From Pseudoflavitalea rhizosphaerae (GTDB lineage Bacteria; Bacteroidota; Bacteroidia; Chitinophagales; Chitinophagaceae): 64,000 nt of DNA. The DNA is taken from NCBI RefSeq assembly GCF_003991355.1, contig NZ_RCSU01000009.1:186001-250000 (forward strand). The letters are read 5' to 3'. Under the pieces are notes generated by a model. That model made no database searches and had not been told where the DNA came from. It was given only the letters and a program-made list of their open reading frames with translations. How positions within the stretch are numbered: the stretch's first letter is position 1; each line of letters starts with the position of its first letter. Shown here in pieces: positions 24,004 through 31,648 of this stretch. The position numbers were made by a program, and so were the translations under genes.

Positions 24004-24738
24004 TTAAGCAGGTGTTTGTGGTGGTTCGTTTGGTTTCCTTTTACTGAAAAACAATTTGTATATAACGGGAGCAGTAGTAACCAGAACGATACCGATCACA
24101 ATCACTTCCAGGTGTTCTTTCAGATCGAACTGGAACCAGTCCAGGATCCATTTCTGGAGGAAGTGTCCGGCGAACAACATGCTGAATACCCAGGCCAGGC
24201 AGCCAACGATATTGTAGTAGGTGAATTTCTTTTTGTCCATTTGCACAATGCCCGCAATGATGGGAGCAAATGTTCTGATGATGGGAAGAAAACGCGCAAC
24301 CACGATAGCGCCGCCGCCATGTTTCTCGTAGAAGTCGTGTGCATCATGAAGGAATTTCTTCTTGAAGAAGAACCGGTCTTTCCAATGGTACATGGCAGGG
24401 CCAACTTTCTTACCAGTCCAATACCCGACCATATTACCTAGTATACCGCAGATGGAAATGAGTATCCAAAGCACGATGAGATCAACATATTCGTTCCTCA
24501 CCTGTTCCATACCGAATAACTTGAGGAACTGGTGTGTGATGCCGGGCTCTCCTGGTTTGAGTTCATGCGCATAGATACCGGCAACAAAAAGGAGGGAATC
24601 TCCGGGCAGGAAAAAACCGGCGAATAGTCCGGTTTCAGCAAATACAATAAAGAGCAAAAGCCAGAGCCCTCCATGCTGAATGTAGAATTCAGGATTCAAC
24701 AGTTGAGACCACGTAAAATCTAACAGGATCAAATGCAT
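24004..24738 (-). CDS. DedA-family membrane protein
   Basis: 244 residues. It has the SNARE-associated/DedA domain: LFIVFAETGLFAGFFLPGDSLLFVAG, GNMVGYWTGKKVG, FYEKHGGGAIVVARFLPIIRTFAPIIAGI (the conserved R/P motif). DedA proteins move or flip lipids such as undecaprenyl phosphate and support envelope stability. It has about five membrane segments. It sits between a DAACS and an MFS gene in one operon. Confidence 0.93.
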   Translation of the reverse strand: MHLILLDFTWSQLLNPEFYIQHGGLWLLLFIVFAETGLFAGFFLPGDSLLFVAGIYAHELKPGEPGITHQFLKLFGMEQVRNEYVDLIVLWILISICGILGNMVGYWTGKKVGPAMYHWKDRFFFKKKFLHDAHDFYEKHGGGAIVVARFLPIIRTFAPIIAGIVQMDKKKFTYYNIVGCLAWVFSMLFAGHFLQKWILDWFQFDLKEHLEVIVIGIVLVTTAPVIYKLFFSKRKPNEPPQTPA

Positions 24739-24767
24739 AGCTGTTACTTGTATTGTTTAAGCAAGGG

Positions 24768-26030
24768 TTAAGCCTCTGCTGCTGCTCCGCTCTCGCTGGG
24801 CCCAAGCTCTCCTTCCCACTTACTTACCACACTGGTGGCGAGTGCATTTCCGATCACGTTGGTCATACTGCGGAACATATCACAGAAGTGGTCTATCGGG
24901 AGGATAATGGCTACGCCTTCGGGTGGAATACCGAACATGGCGCAGGTGGCCAGTACAATCACCAGTGATGCACGCGGCACACCGGCAATCCCTTTACTGG
25001 TGATCATCAGTACCAGCAACATGGTGAGCTGGGTAGAGAGATCGAGGGGCACGTTATAAGCCTGCGCTATAGCGAGACTTGCGAAAGTCATATACATCAT
25101 ACTACCATCGAGGTTGAAGGAATAACCGAGCGGCAGTACAAATGACACGATCTTGTTCTTGCAACCGAAACGCTCCAGCTCTTCGGTGAGCTTGGGAAAT
25201 ACGGCTTCACTGCTGGTAGTGCTGAAGGCGATTAGCAGTGGTCCACCGATCCTTTTCAGCAGGTCTGCAACACGTTTGGGGCCGAGGATCATGGTGCCCA
25301 CACCCAGGAGAATGATCCAGAGAATGAGAATGCCCAGCAAGAAAAATGCAAAGTATACAAAATAGAATTTGAATATCCCCAATCCTTTGGTGGCCACTAC
25401 AGCAGTGAGAGCGCCGAACACACCAAGCGGTGCGAAGTTCATCACATAGCCCACCATTTTCAGGATCACATGGGATACGATGTCCAGCGCTTTGATCAGT
25501 GGTTTCGCATAGTCGCCAAGGGTAGTAAGCGCTACGCCGAAGAAGATGCTGAACACAACCAGCTGCAGGATCTCGTTGGTGGCCATGGCTTCTATCACGC
25601 TGCGCGGGATGATATGCTCCACGAACTTTTCGAGAGAGAAGGCGGAAGTATTCTTCATAAGGTCTTTCACGCCCTCAGTGTCAGCCTGGGAAAGATCGAT
25701 ATAATGACCAGGCTGAAAAACATTTACGAGCACCAGTCCGAGCAGGAGGCTCATGAGCGATGCGGAAATGAACCAGAGGATAGCTTTACCTCCCACCCTT
25801 CCAACTGCCTTGAGATCGCCGAGTTTGGCGATGCCCACTACCAGTGTGGAGAATACGAGAGGGGCGATGATCATCTGTACCAGGCGAATGAAAACCTTAC
25901 CGAGCAGGTTGATATTCTTGGAGAAAGGTGTGATGAATTCTGGTGATGCGAGCTCATGAACAGCATACCCGGCAACAATGCCAAGCGCCATCGCAAGCAG
26001 GATATAAATCGTCAGCCTGTTCTTTTTCAT
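24768..26030 (-). CDS. Dicarboxylate/amino acid:cation symporter (DAACS)
   Basis: 420 residues with eight helices and two re-entrant loops. The diagnostic motifs are AFSTTSSEAVFPKLTEELE (HP1 serine-rich), YSFNLDGSMMYMTFASLAIAQA (TM7 NMDGT-like) and PRASLVIVLATCAMFGIPPEGVAIILPIDHFCDMFRSMTNVIGNALA (TM8). Probable substrates are glutamate, aspartate or C4-dicarboxylates with Na+ or H+. It is first in its operon and divergent from an amino acid permease 206 bases away. Confidence 0.95.
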   Translation of the reverse strand: MKKNRLTIYILLAMALGIVAGYAVHELASPEFITPFSKNINLLGKVFIRLVQMIIAPLVFSTLVVGIAKLGDLKAVGRVGGKAILWFISASLMSLLLGLVLVNVFQPGHYIDLSQADTEGVKDLMKNTSAFSLEKFVEHIIPRSVIEAMATNEILQLVVFSIFFGVALTTLGDYAKPLIKALDIVSHVILKMVGYVMNFAPLGVFGALTAVVATKGLGIFKFYFVYFAFFLLGILILWIILLGVGTMILGPKRVADLLKRIGGPLLIAFSTTSSEAVFPKLTEELERFGCKNKIVSFVLPLGYSFNLDGSMMYMTFASLAIAQAYNVPLDLSTQLTMLLVLMITSKGIAGVPRASLVIVLATCAMFGIPPEGVAIILPIDHFCDMFRSMTNVIGNALATSVVSKWEGELGPSESGAAAEA

Positions 26031-26236
26031 TTCAGCTTGTCTGGTTAATAATGGCCTGCAATATAATACTTAAACAATAAAAAGCATTTTTTGCAAACCC
26101 TTATTCTCACTCATGTACAGGGCAGCTGTATTGGTCAATCTTTTAATTTGCGGAGATTAATAAATCCTTATCTTTCCGCCTTATATCTTGTAATAAACCC
26201 CATTCAATCATTACAAAAAATAGATAACCGACTGTT

Positions 26237-27724
26237 ATGAGTTTGTTCCGTAAAAAATCATTAACTGCTCTGCTGGCACAGGCTGCCGAATCGGAGAAAG
26301 GGTTAAAAAGGACCCTCGGCGCCGGTAACCTGGTTGCACTCGGCATTGGCGCCATTATTGGCGCCGGTTTGTTTGTAAGAACTGCTGCAGCTGCTGGTGG
26401 TCACGCAGGGCCTGCGGTGACTGTATCCTTTATCATCGCGGCTATTGGTTGCGCATTTGCCGGTTTGTGTTATGCTGAATTTGCTTCCATGATCCCCATC
26501 GCAGGTAGCGCTTACACCTATGCTTATGCTACCATGGGCGAACTGGTTGCCTGGATCATCGGATGGGCGCTGGTACTTGAATACGCATTAGGTGCCGCTA
26601 CAGTATCCATTGCTTGGAGTGAGTACTTAAATAATTTGCTGGGGGGGGCAATACCGTATGAATGGTGCCACTCGCCGCTGGAAAAAGCGGTTGATGCAGC
26701 AGGCGTTACCCATTATGGTATCCTGAATGCTCCGGCGCTGCTGATCCTTCTCCTTCTTTCTCTACTCCTGATCAAGGGTACTGAAGAATCTGCCTGGGTG
26801 AATGCGATCATCGTGTTTGTGAAAGTAGCCATCGTTCTGGTGTTTATTGCCATCGGCTGGCAGTTCATCAAACCAGAGAACCATACTCCATTCTTCATTC
26901 CTGCCGATCAACCGCCTGCCATTCTTCCGGACGGTTCTGAATACTCTTACGCACCCAAATTCAATCACGGCTTCTGGGGCGTACTTCGTGGCGCAGCCAT
27001 CGTGTTCTTCGCCTTCATCGGCTTCGATGCGGTATCCACTGCAGCGCAGGAAGCGAAGAATCCGAAGAGGGACATGCCCATCGGTATCCTTGGATCACTG
27101 GTGGTTTGTACCATCCTTTACATCTTATTCTCTTACGTACTCACAGGTGTTGCTCCGTTCACCGACTTCCAGAAGTCTGGCCGCGAAGCCTCTGTTGCTT
27201 ACGCAATCGAAACATATATGCATAATTACCAATGGCTCGCAACTGCTGTATCCATCGCTATCCTGGCCGGTTTCAGCTCTGTGATCCTGGTGATGCTGCT
27301 TGGTCAGAGCCGCGTGTTCTACTCCATGAGTAACGACGGCCTCCTGCCTAAAGTGTTTGCAGACCTGCACCCCAAATTCAGAACGCCATACAAATCCAAC
27401 CTGATCCTCTTCATTTTCGTGGGAGCATTTGCCGGATTTGTACCTGGCCACCTTGCTGGTGACCTCACCAGTATCGGCACCCTGTTCGCATTTGTGCTGG
27501 TAAGCGCAGGTGTTTGGATCATGAGAAAATCAGATCCCAATGTGCCACGTCCGTTCAGAACGCCTGCAGTTCCGTTCGTGTCTACCATGGGCATTTTAGT
27601 TTGTACAGCGATGATCATTTCACTGGACCATGTTACCCAGCTCACAGCCCTGGCCTGGATGGCCATCGGCCTGGTGATCTACTTCGGCTACAGCAAGAGC
27701 AGAAGTAAACTGGGAAAATCATAA
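26237..27724 (+). CDS. APC-family amino acid permease
   Basis: 495 residues and about 12-13 transmembrane segments. The substrate-binding GIGAIIGAGLFVRTAAAAGGHAGPAVTVSFI helix-1 motif is clear (residues 35-65), and the CAT-type FFAFIGFDAVSTAAQEAKNPKRDMPIGI occurs about residues 250-280. It resembles cationic amino acid transporters (YfnA/CAT type). It is divergent from the DAACS operon and ends at a strong terminator. Confidence 0.94.
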   Translation: MSLFRKKSLTALLAQAAESEKGLKRTLGAGNLVALGIGAIIGAGLFVRTAAAAGGHAGPAVTVSFIIAAIGCAFAGLCYAEFASMIPIAGSAYTYAYATMGELVAWIIGWALVLEYALGAATVSIAWSEYLNNLLGGAIPYEWCHSPLEKAVDAAGVTHYGILNAPALLILLLLSLLLIKGTEESAWVNAIIVFVKVAIVLVFIAIGWQFIKPENHTPFFIPADQPPAILPDGSEYSYAPKFNHGFWGVLRGAAIVFFAFIGFDAVSTAAQEAKNPKRDMPIGILGSLVVCTILYILFSYVLTGVAPFTDFQKSGREASVAYAIETYMHNYQWLATAVSIAILAGFSSVILVMLLGQSRVFYSMSNDGLLPKVFADLHPKFRTPYKSNLILFIFVGAFAGFVPGHLAGDLTSIGTLFAFVLVSAGVWIMRKSDPNVPRPFRTPAVPFVSTMGILVCTAMIISLDHVTQLTALAWMAIGLVIYFGYSKSRSKLGKS

Positions 27725-27744
27725 TCTCAACATCTTCTCTATAA

Positions 27745-27779
27745 AAAAACGCCCCGGAACCCGCCGGGGCGTTTTTTTA
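27745..27779 (+). terminator. Rho-independent terminator of the APC permease
   Basis: The stem ACGCCCCGG/CCGGGGCGT has a short AACCCG loop and is followed by seven T. Confidence 0.92.
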
Positions 27780-27795
27780 TAAGAGCCACATCAGT

Positions 27796-27803
27796 TAAAT
27801 TTG
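27796..27803 (+). promoter_or_regulatory. -7 promoter box upstream of the YebC-family gene
   Basis: TAAATTTG matches TAnnTTTG, 61 bases before the start codon. The T run of the preceding terminator lies about where a -33 box would be. Confidence 0.45.
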
Positions 27804-27864
27804 CAGCCCTAAGGCTTAGGCCCGGTCAAACAGTTTTATCAAGAAATAAGTAATCAATACCAAT

Positions 27865-28587
27865 ATGGGTAGGATATTTGAAGTTCGGAAGTCCACCATG
27901 TTCGCGCGGTGGGACAAAATGGCTAAACAATTCAGCCGTATCGGAAAAGAGATCGTGATCGCCGTAAAAGCCGGTGGCCCTGATCCCAATACCAATCCGG
28001 CCCTCCGCCGCTGTATGGCTAACGCCAAGAGTGTGAACATGCCGAAAGACCGCGTGGAAGCGGCCATCAAACGTGCTTCCGGCAAGGAAATGGAAAGCTA
28101 TGAGGAGATCCTGTACGAAGGATACGGCCCTCATGGTGTAGCCATCCTGGTGGAAACCGCTACCGATAACCACGTCCGCACAGTTGCCAACGTGAAGTCC
28201 CATTTCAACAAAGGGAACGGCGCACTCGGCAATAGCGGCAGCGTAGCCTTCCAGTTCAAAAAGATGGGCGTATTCAAACTGAATCCTGAAGGCCTCAGCC
28301 AGGAAGACCTGGAGCTGGAGCTGATCGATTTCGGCCTGGAAGAAATGGGAGAAGGAACCGGTGAGAACGGCGAAACTGTACTGGTACTGCGTGTAGGCTT
28401 CACCGATTTCGGTAACATGCAGAAAGCCCTCGAAGAAAAGAACATCACTCCCATCAGCGCCGAACTGGAATGGATCCCCGGCACTACCGTTGAATTAGGA
28501 GAAGAACAGGCCCAGGAAGTGTTGAAACTGGTAGACAGGCTGGAGCAGGACGAAGATGTACAGAAAGTGTTTCACAATCTCGCATAA
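27865..28587 (+). CDS. YebC/PmpR-family protein
   Basis: 240 residues, full length. Conserved segments: [59 protein letters not shown] and [28 protein letters not shown]. YebC-like proteins act as DNA-binding regulators or help the ribosome at proline-rich stretches. The start [16 protein letters not shown] is the typical Bacteroidota form. Single gene with its own promoter and terminator. Confidence 0.95.
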   Translation: MGRIFEVRKSTMFARWDKMAKQFSRIGKEIVIAVKAGGPDPNTNPALRRCMANAKSVNMPKDRVEAAIKRASGKEMESYEEILYEGYGPHGVAILVETATDNHVRTVANVKSHFNKGNGALGNSGSVAFQFKKMGVFKLNPEGLSQEDLELELIDFGLEEMGEGTGENGETVLVLRVGFTDFGNMQKALEEKNITPISAELEWIPGTTVELGEEQAQEVLKLVDRLEQDEDVQKVFHNLA

Positions 28588-28603
28588 GCGAAAAATGATA
28601 TTC

Positions 28604-28642
28604 AAAAGCCTCCATTAATGTAATATTGATGGAGGCTTTTCT
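28604..28642 (+). terminator. Rho-independent terminator
   Basis: AAAAGCCTCCAT pairs with ATGGAGGCTTTT around a loop containing TAATGTAATATTG. It lies 16 bases after the YebC-family gene. Confidence 0.88.
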
Positions 28643-28665
28643 ACTTATGATATAATCTCAGTTTC

Positions 28666-28863
28666 ATGAAAGCTAAACATGCATTGTTCTTACTGGCAAT
28701 CGGATTTGTACTGGAATTTGTTGGGAGCTGGATAAAGATCGCTCATTGGTCCAATGGAGAATATTGGTTCATTGCAGGGGTAATTTTGAAAATTGCCGGG
28801 GTTGTATTGCTGGCGTATAAGATTGTGACGTATCCGGGGTGGAAGGGGTTTTGGAATAAGTAA
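28666..28863 (+). CDS. Small two-helix membrane protein, GldL-like
   Basis: 65 residues, two hydrophobic segments (about 5-24 and 33-52) separated by KIAHWSNGEY. The KI-HW motif between two helices resembles the N-terminal part of gliding protein GldL (KIMHWP). Related short proteins are common in Bacteroidota. No further domain is present, and function is unknown. It is at the left edge of the AT-rich stretch. Confidence 0.75.
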   Translation: MKAKHALFLLAIGFVLEFVGSWIKIAHWSNGEYWFIAGVILKIAGVVLLAYKIVTYPGWKGFWNK

Positions 28864-28885
28864 ACGGACTCAAAAACACCTGACT

Positions 28886-29296
28886 ATGGCATACGAATAT
28901 TACTTACAGGCCTACTTTAATCAGGAACCACAAGAAATCCCGGTTGACTTTATTATTCCTTTACTCGCCAAATACGTTTCAAACGCTGGAGAAAATTTTT
29001 TTGACATTTGTTTTGATCCTGAAAACAGATGTACGGTTTTCATGGATAGGAATAGTAAATTTATCGGAAACCTTACTATCAGCAGACCTTGTTCGGGTCC
29101 GGATCTCTGTGAATTGATCTATCAATTAATGCAAACAGGTAACTTTATCTTTTTCGAGCCTGATGGAAAATACGCAATCATTCTGTCTGCGAATATTGAA
29201 GCTCATCTTCCCCCTGAAATGATCGAAACTTTGGGAAAACCTAAAACAGCTGTAAGCAAGGAGCACTTTTTTGAATTGCTGACAAATGCAAGGTAA
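28886..29296 (+). CDS. Hypothetical protein, immunity-protein-like composition
   Basis: 136 residues, no signal peptide or membrane segment. It is rich in acidic and aromatic residues (YEYYLQAYFNQEPQEIPVDFIIPLL, FFDICFDPENRCTVFMDRNS, RPCSGPDLCELIYQLMQTGNFIFFEPDGKYAIILS). Such compact acidic alpha/beta proteins are often immunity or contact-inhibition partners, but no specific family is recognised. Base composition is AT-rich relative to the flanks, which suggests recent acquisition. Convergent with the nucleotidyltransferase gene. Confidence 0.7.
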   Translation: MAYEYYLQAYFNQEPQEIPVDFIIPLLAKYVSNAGENFFDICFDPENRCTVFMDRNSKFIGNLTISRPCSGPDLCELIYQLMQTGNFIFFEPDGKYAIILSANIEAHLPPEMIETLGKPKTAVSKEHFFELLTNAR

Positions 29297-29310
29297 TCAT
29301 GAGCTTTCAT

Positions 29311-29991
29311 TCACCCGAAGCTTCTCTGCAATCCTCCTATAATATGAGTCACTCTGTTCTGCTCGTTATAATCGAGATGCACACCTACCCATTCAAAAAT
29401 ATAAGAATGCGAAAGAAGTTTTCCAAATTCATTTTGTAAATAATTTCTCAACGGTTCAGGAGCAGCATCCATTTCATCCCAGATACTGGTTCTGTTGTTT
29501 AATACAAATATTATATCTTCAAAATCACTGCTCAATCTTCCATCGTTATCTCCTCTACCCTTAAATGCTTCAAGCTTGGAAGCAATAAAGCAGGCCGGTT
29601 GAAAAATCCTGACCACACTATTTTCATCGAGTTTAAAATTCATGGCAGTCCTGAACCCATCGGGATACCATTTATTCGAGAAACCCAGAATATTTTTCTC
29701 TGTAGGCATAACATCTACAATTACACCATTGACGCGGTAACGGCAAATCACACCAGAATCGATATCATTCTCAAAGCCTTTTGCACGCAATTTGTTTTCT
29801 ATGTCAGAATAATCTGAGTAATTCAATAGCTCCACCAAAATATCAACATCATCTGTTGGTCTTACTTCAATAGCGGGGCGGTCCGCATATAAAGCAACCG
29901 TAGCTCCACCAACAAACACGACTTCACTGCCCAATTCTTCAAGAGCGTTATAAACGGCTTTTATTCTAACAATATTTGGACGCATACTCAA
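29311..29991 (-). CDS. Nucleotidyltransferase-fold protein (AbiEii/DUF6036-like)
   Basis: 226 residues. The nucleotidyltransferase signature is present: VFVGGATVALYADRP with RPTDDVDILVEL, giving the G-G-A...D-x-D arrangement, and a third acidic strand at VIVDVMPTE. Further C-terminal helices contain SKLEAFKGRGDNDGR and SSDFEDIIFVL, typical of AbiEii-like toxins that modify tRNA or proteins. It overlaps its upstream winged-helix-like partner by 4 bases (ATGA), indicating translational coupling. An antitoxin/toxin-like pair is the likely reading, unproven. Confidence 0.78.
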   Translation of the reverse strand: MSMRPNIVRIKAVYNALEELGSEVVFVGGATVALYADRPAIEVRPTDDVDILVELLNYSDYSDIENKLRAKGFENDIDSGVICRYRVNGVIVDVMPTEKNILGFSNKWYPDGFRTAMNFKLDENSVVRIFQPACFIASKLEAFKGRGDNDGRLSSDFEDIIFVLNNRTSIWDEMDAAPEPLRNYLQNEFGKLLSHSYIFEWVGVHLDYNEQNRVTHIIGGLQRSFG

Positions 29992-30503
29992 GTCAATATT
30001 TCTTTCTTCAGCATATTCAATGCCAATTTAAACTCTCTTACCCGCCCTACTCTTAAGATATCGATTGCAGCCAGCCATCTGTAAAGCTTTGCATCCAATT
30101 GTGCAGCTAGTGGAACGCCTTTATGTAACGGAATAATTGAAAGACCTTTTATAGTCCCGTTTTCATCTGGCCAAACGTAATTGAATTCTGAATCGAAATG
30201 TTTTTTAAAAAAACTATGTGAATGCCCGGTCGGAACTCCTGTTACAAATGAACCAGGCACCTGAGGAAACACATAATGTAGTCCATGCCCGATAAATTCC
30301 ATTAGCGATTGACGATATACGTTACGACGCGACTGATCGATCAGACCTCCGGTATGGCTTCTTTGAAGAGACTCTGAAATTTCTGAAACACTGATAAACA
30401 GTTGTGCAGACAAATCCCTGTATTGCCAATCAGACTTATCAATACTTAGAATTTTCAGCAGGATGACTATGTCCTGCGGTCGCATACCATTGTGAGATTT
30501 CAT
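29988..30503 (-). CDS. Winged-helix-like partner of the nucleotidyltransferase
   Basis: 171 residues from MKSHNGMRPQDIVILLK. The frame is open 16 more codons. Residues 8-60 look like a winged helix-turn-helix (QDIVILLKILSIDKSDWQYRDLSAQLFISVSEISESLQRS). A C-terminal part, QLDAKLYRWLAAIDILRVGRVREFKLALNMLKKEIL, resembles the end of antitoxin AbiEi-like regulators. The middle contains ...HYVFPQVPGSFVTGVPTGHS..., an AbiEi-like segment. It precedes the nucleotidyltransferase in the same transcription unit, with a 4-base overlap. Confidence 0.68.
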   Translation of the reverse strand: MKSHNGMRPQDIVILLKILSIDKSDWQYRDLSAQLFISVSEISESLQRSHTGGLIDQSRRNVYRQSLMEFIGHGLHYVFPQVPGSFVTGVPTGHSHSFFKKHFDSEFNYVWPDENGTIKGLSIIPLHKGVPLAAQLDAKLYRWLAAIDILRVGRVREFKLALNMLKKEILT

Positions 30504-30715
30504 ACCACGAATATAATTGTTTTCTGTTCGCGAATCGCGATCAGCGATCAAATTCGATAATCAAACCAAATATATAAATGATAATCAATTACATACCCAA
30601 AAATAAGTGGTCTTTATAAAGTGAATGCTGGACAAGCTAAAGACTAACTGGTGGATGCAAAAGCAATCTGTGGTCAAATACAATATTTCAATGTACAGAA
30701 TTTCGATACATATTT

Positions 30716-31027
30716 CTATTTCCCATTCGTATGATTCTCTCCATCACCCATCCCCTCTTCTATCTCCCGCTTAACAATTTCCTTAAACCTTTTCTCATTC
30801 CTTTTCCATGTTGCCACAGAAATCACGGTGATCGCAATCACACTGATCACGGGCACCATCCACAACGTGCCTTCCAGGTCAATTCCCAACATCGCAAATA
30901 AAAAAAACACCACGATCGTGGAAATGAAAGTGCCGGCCAGGATGTACAAAGTGAGATAGGGCCTTTGTCCGCCTACTCTTTGTTCTTCCCAGTATTTGAT
31001 AAACCTTCTCTCTTTAGCTGATAACAT
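30716..31027 (-). CDS. Two-transmembrane small membrane protein
   Basis: 103 residues. Start MLSAKERRFIKYWEEQRVGGQRPYL, then two hydrophobic segments (about 24-45 and 55-71) and a charged C-terminal helix (KRNEKRFKEIVKREIEEGMG). No recognised domain. Last gene of the E1-TRIC-2TM unit, starting 6 bases after the TRIC-type gene stop. Confidence 0.78.
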   Translation of the reverse strand: MLSAKERRFIKYWEEQRVGGQRPYLTLYILAGTFISTIVVFFLFAMLGIDLEGTLWMVPVISVIAITVISVATWKRNEKRFKEIVKREIEEGMGDGENHTNGK

Positions 31028-31033
31028 GTGGAA

Positions 31034-31648
31034 CTATTTATTGTAACTCGCCGGCAAAGATATTTTATATCTCACAGCAATCACACGGATCAATACAATG
31101 AACACAATGGTAATAGTGGTGATATACTCCAGCAGTATACCGGTCTGCACCAGCCCGAAATACAAGATGCCTCCAGCAATACAGGCAGAAGCATAGATCT
31201 CTTTCCGGAAAATGAGCGGGATATTGTTGAGCAACACATCACGAAGCACGCCGCCAAAGCAACCTGTAGTAGTGCCCAGGGCAATGCAGATCAGGGAACT
31301 GAGACCAGCCTCCTGCCCTTTTTCGATCCCCACCACTGTAAACAAGCCCAATCCGAGTGAATCGAAAAAGAACATTGTCTTGCTTAGTTGTTTGAGGTAT
31401 TTGCCGAAAAGCAATGCTGCAATGGCGGTTCCGAGAACGATCAAAGCAGTACGATTGTCCTGCAACCAGGTGACCGGCGTTTTGCCGATCAGCATATCAC
31501 GAACGGTTCCACCACCGATGGCTGTTACAAACGTAATGATGATCACTCCAAAAGGATCTAACCTTTTTTCCATGGCCATGAATGCGCCTGACAATCCAAA
31601 GGCGATGGTACCGCCGGTCTCGATAATGTCGAGGTAGAGTTTATTCAT
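31034..31648 (-). CDS. TRIC-type cation channel family protein (UPF0126)
   Basis: 204 residues, seven helices with an internal duplication: GGTIAFGLSGAFMAMEKRLDPFGVIIITFVTAIGGGTVRDMLIG and the second repeat GTTTGCFGGVLRDVLLNNIPLIF. The glycine-rich GGG(T)xRD signature matches bacterial TRIC homologues, which form K+-permeable trimers. Its start overlaps the E1 gene by 8 bases, so translation is coupled to that gene. Confidence 0.92.
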   Translation of the reverse strand: MNKLYLDIIETGGTIAFGLSGAFMAMEKRLDPFGVIIITFVTAIGGGTVRDMLIGKTPVTWLQDNRTALIVLGTAIAALLFGKYLKQLSKTMFFFDSLGLGLFTVVGIEKGQEAGLSSLICIALGTTTGCFGGVLRDVLLNNIPLIFRKEIYASACIAGGILYFGLVQTGILLEYITTITIVFIVLIRVIAVRYKISLPASYNK

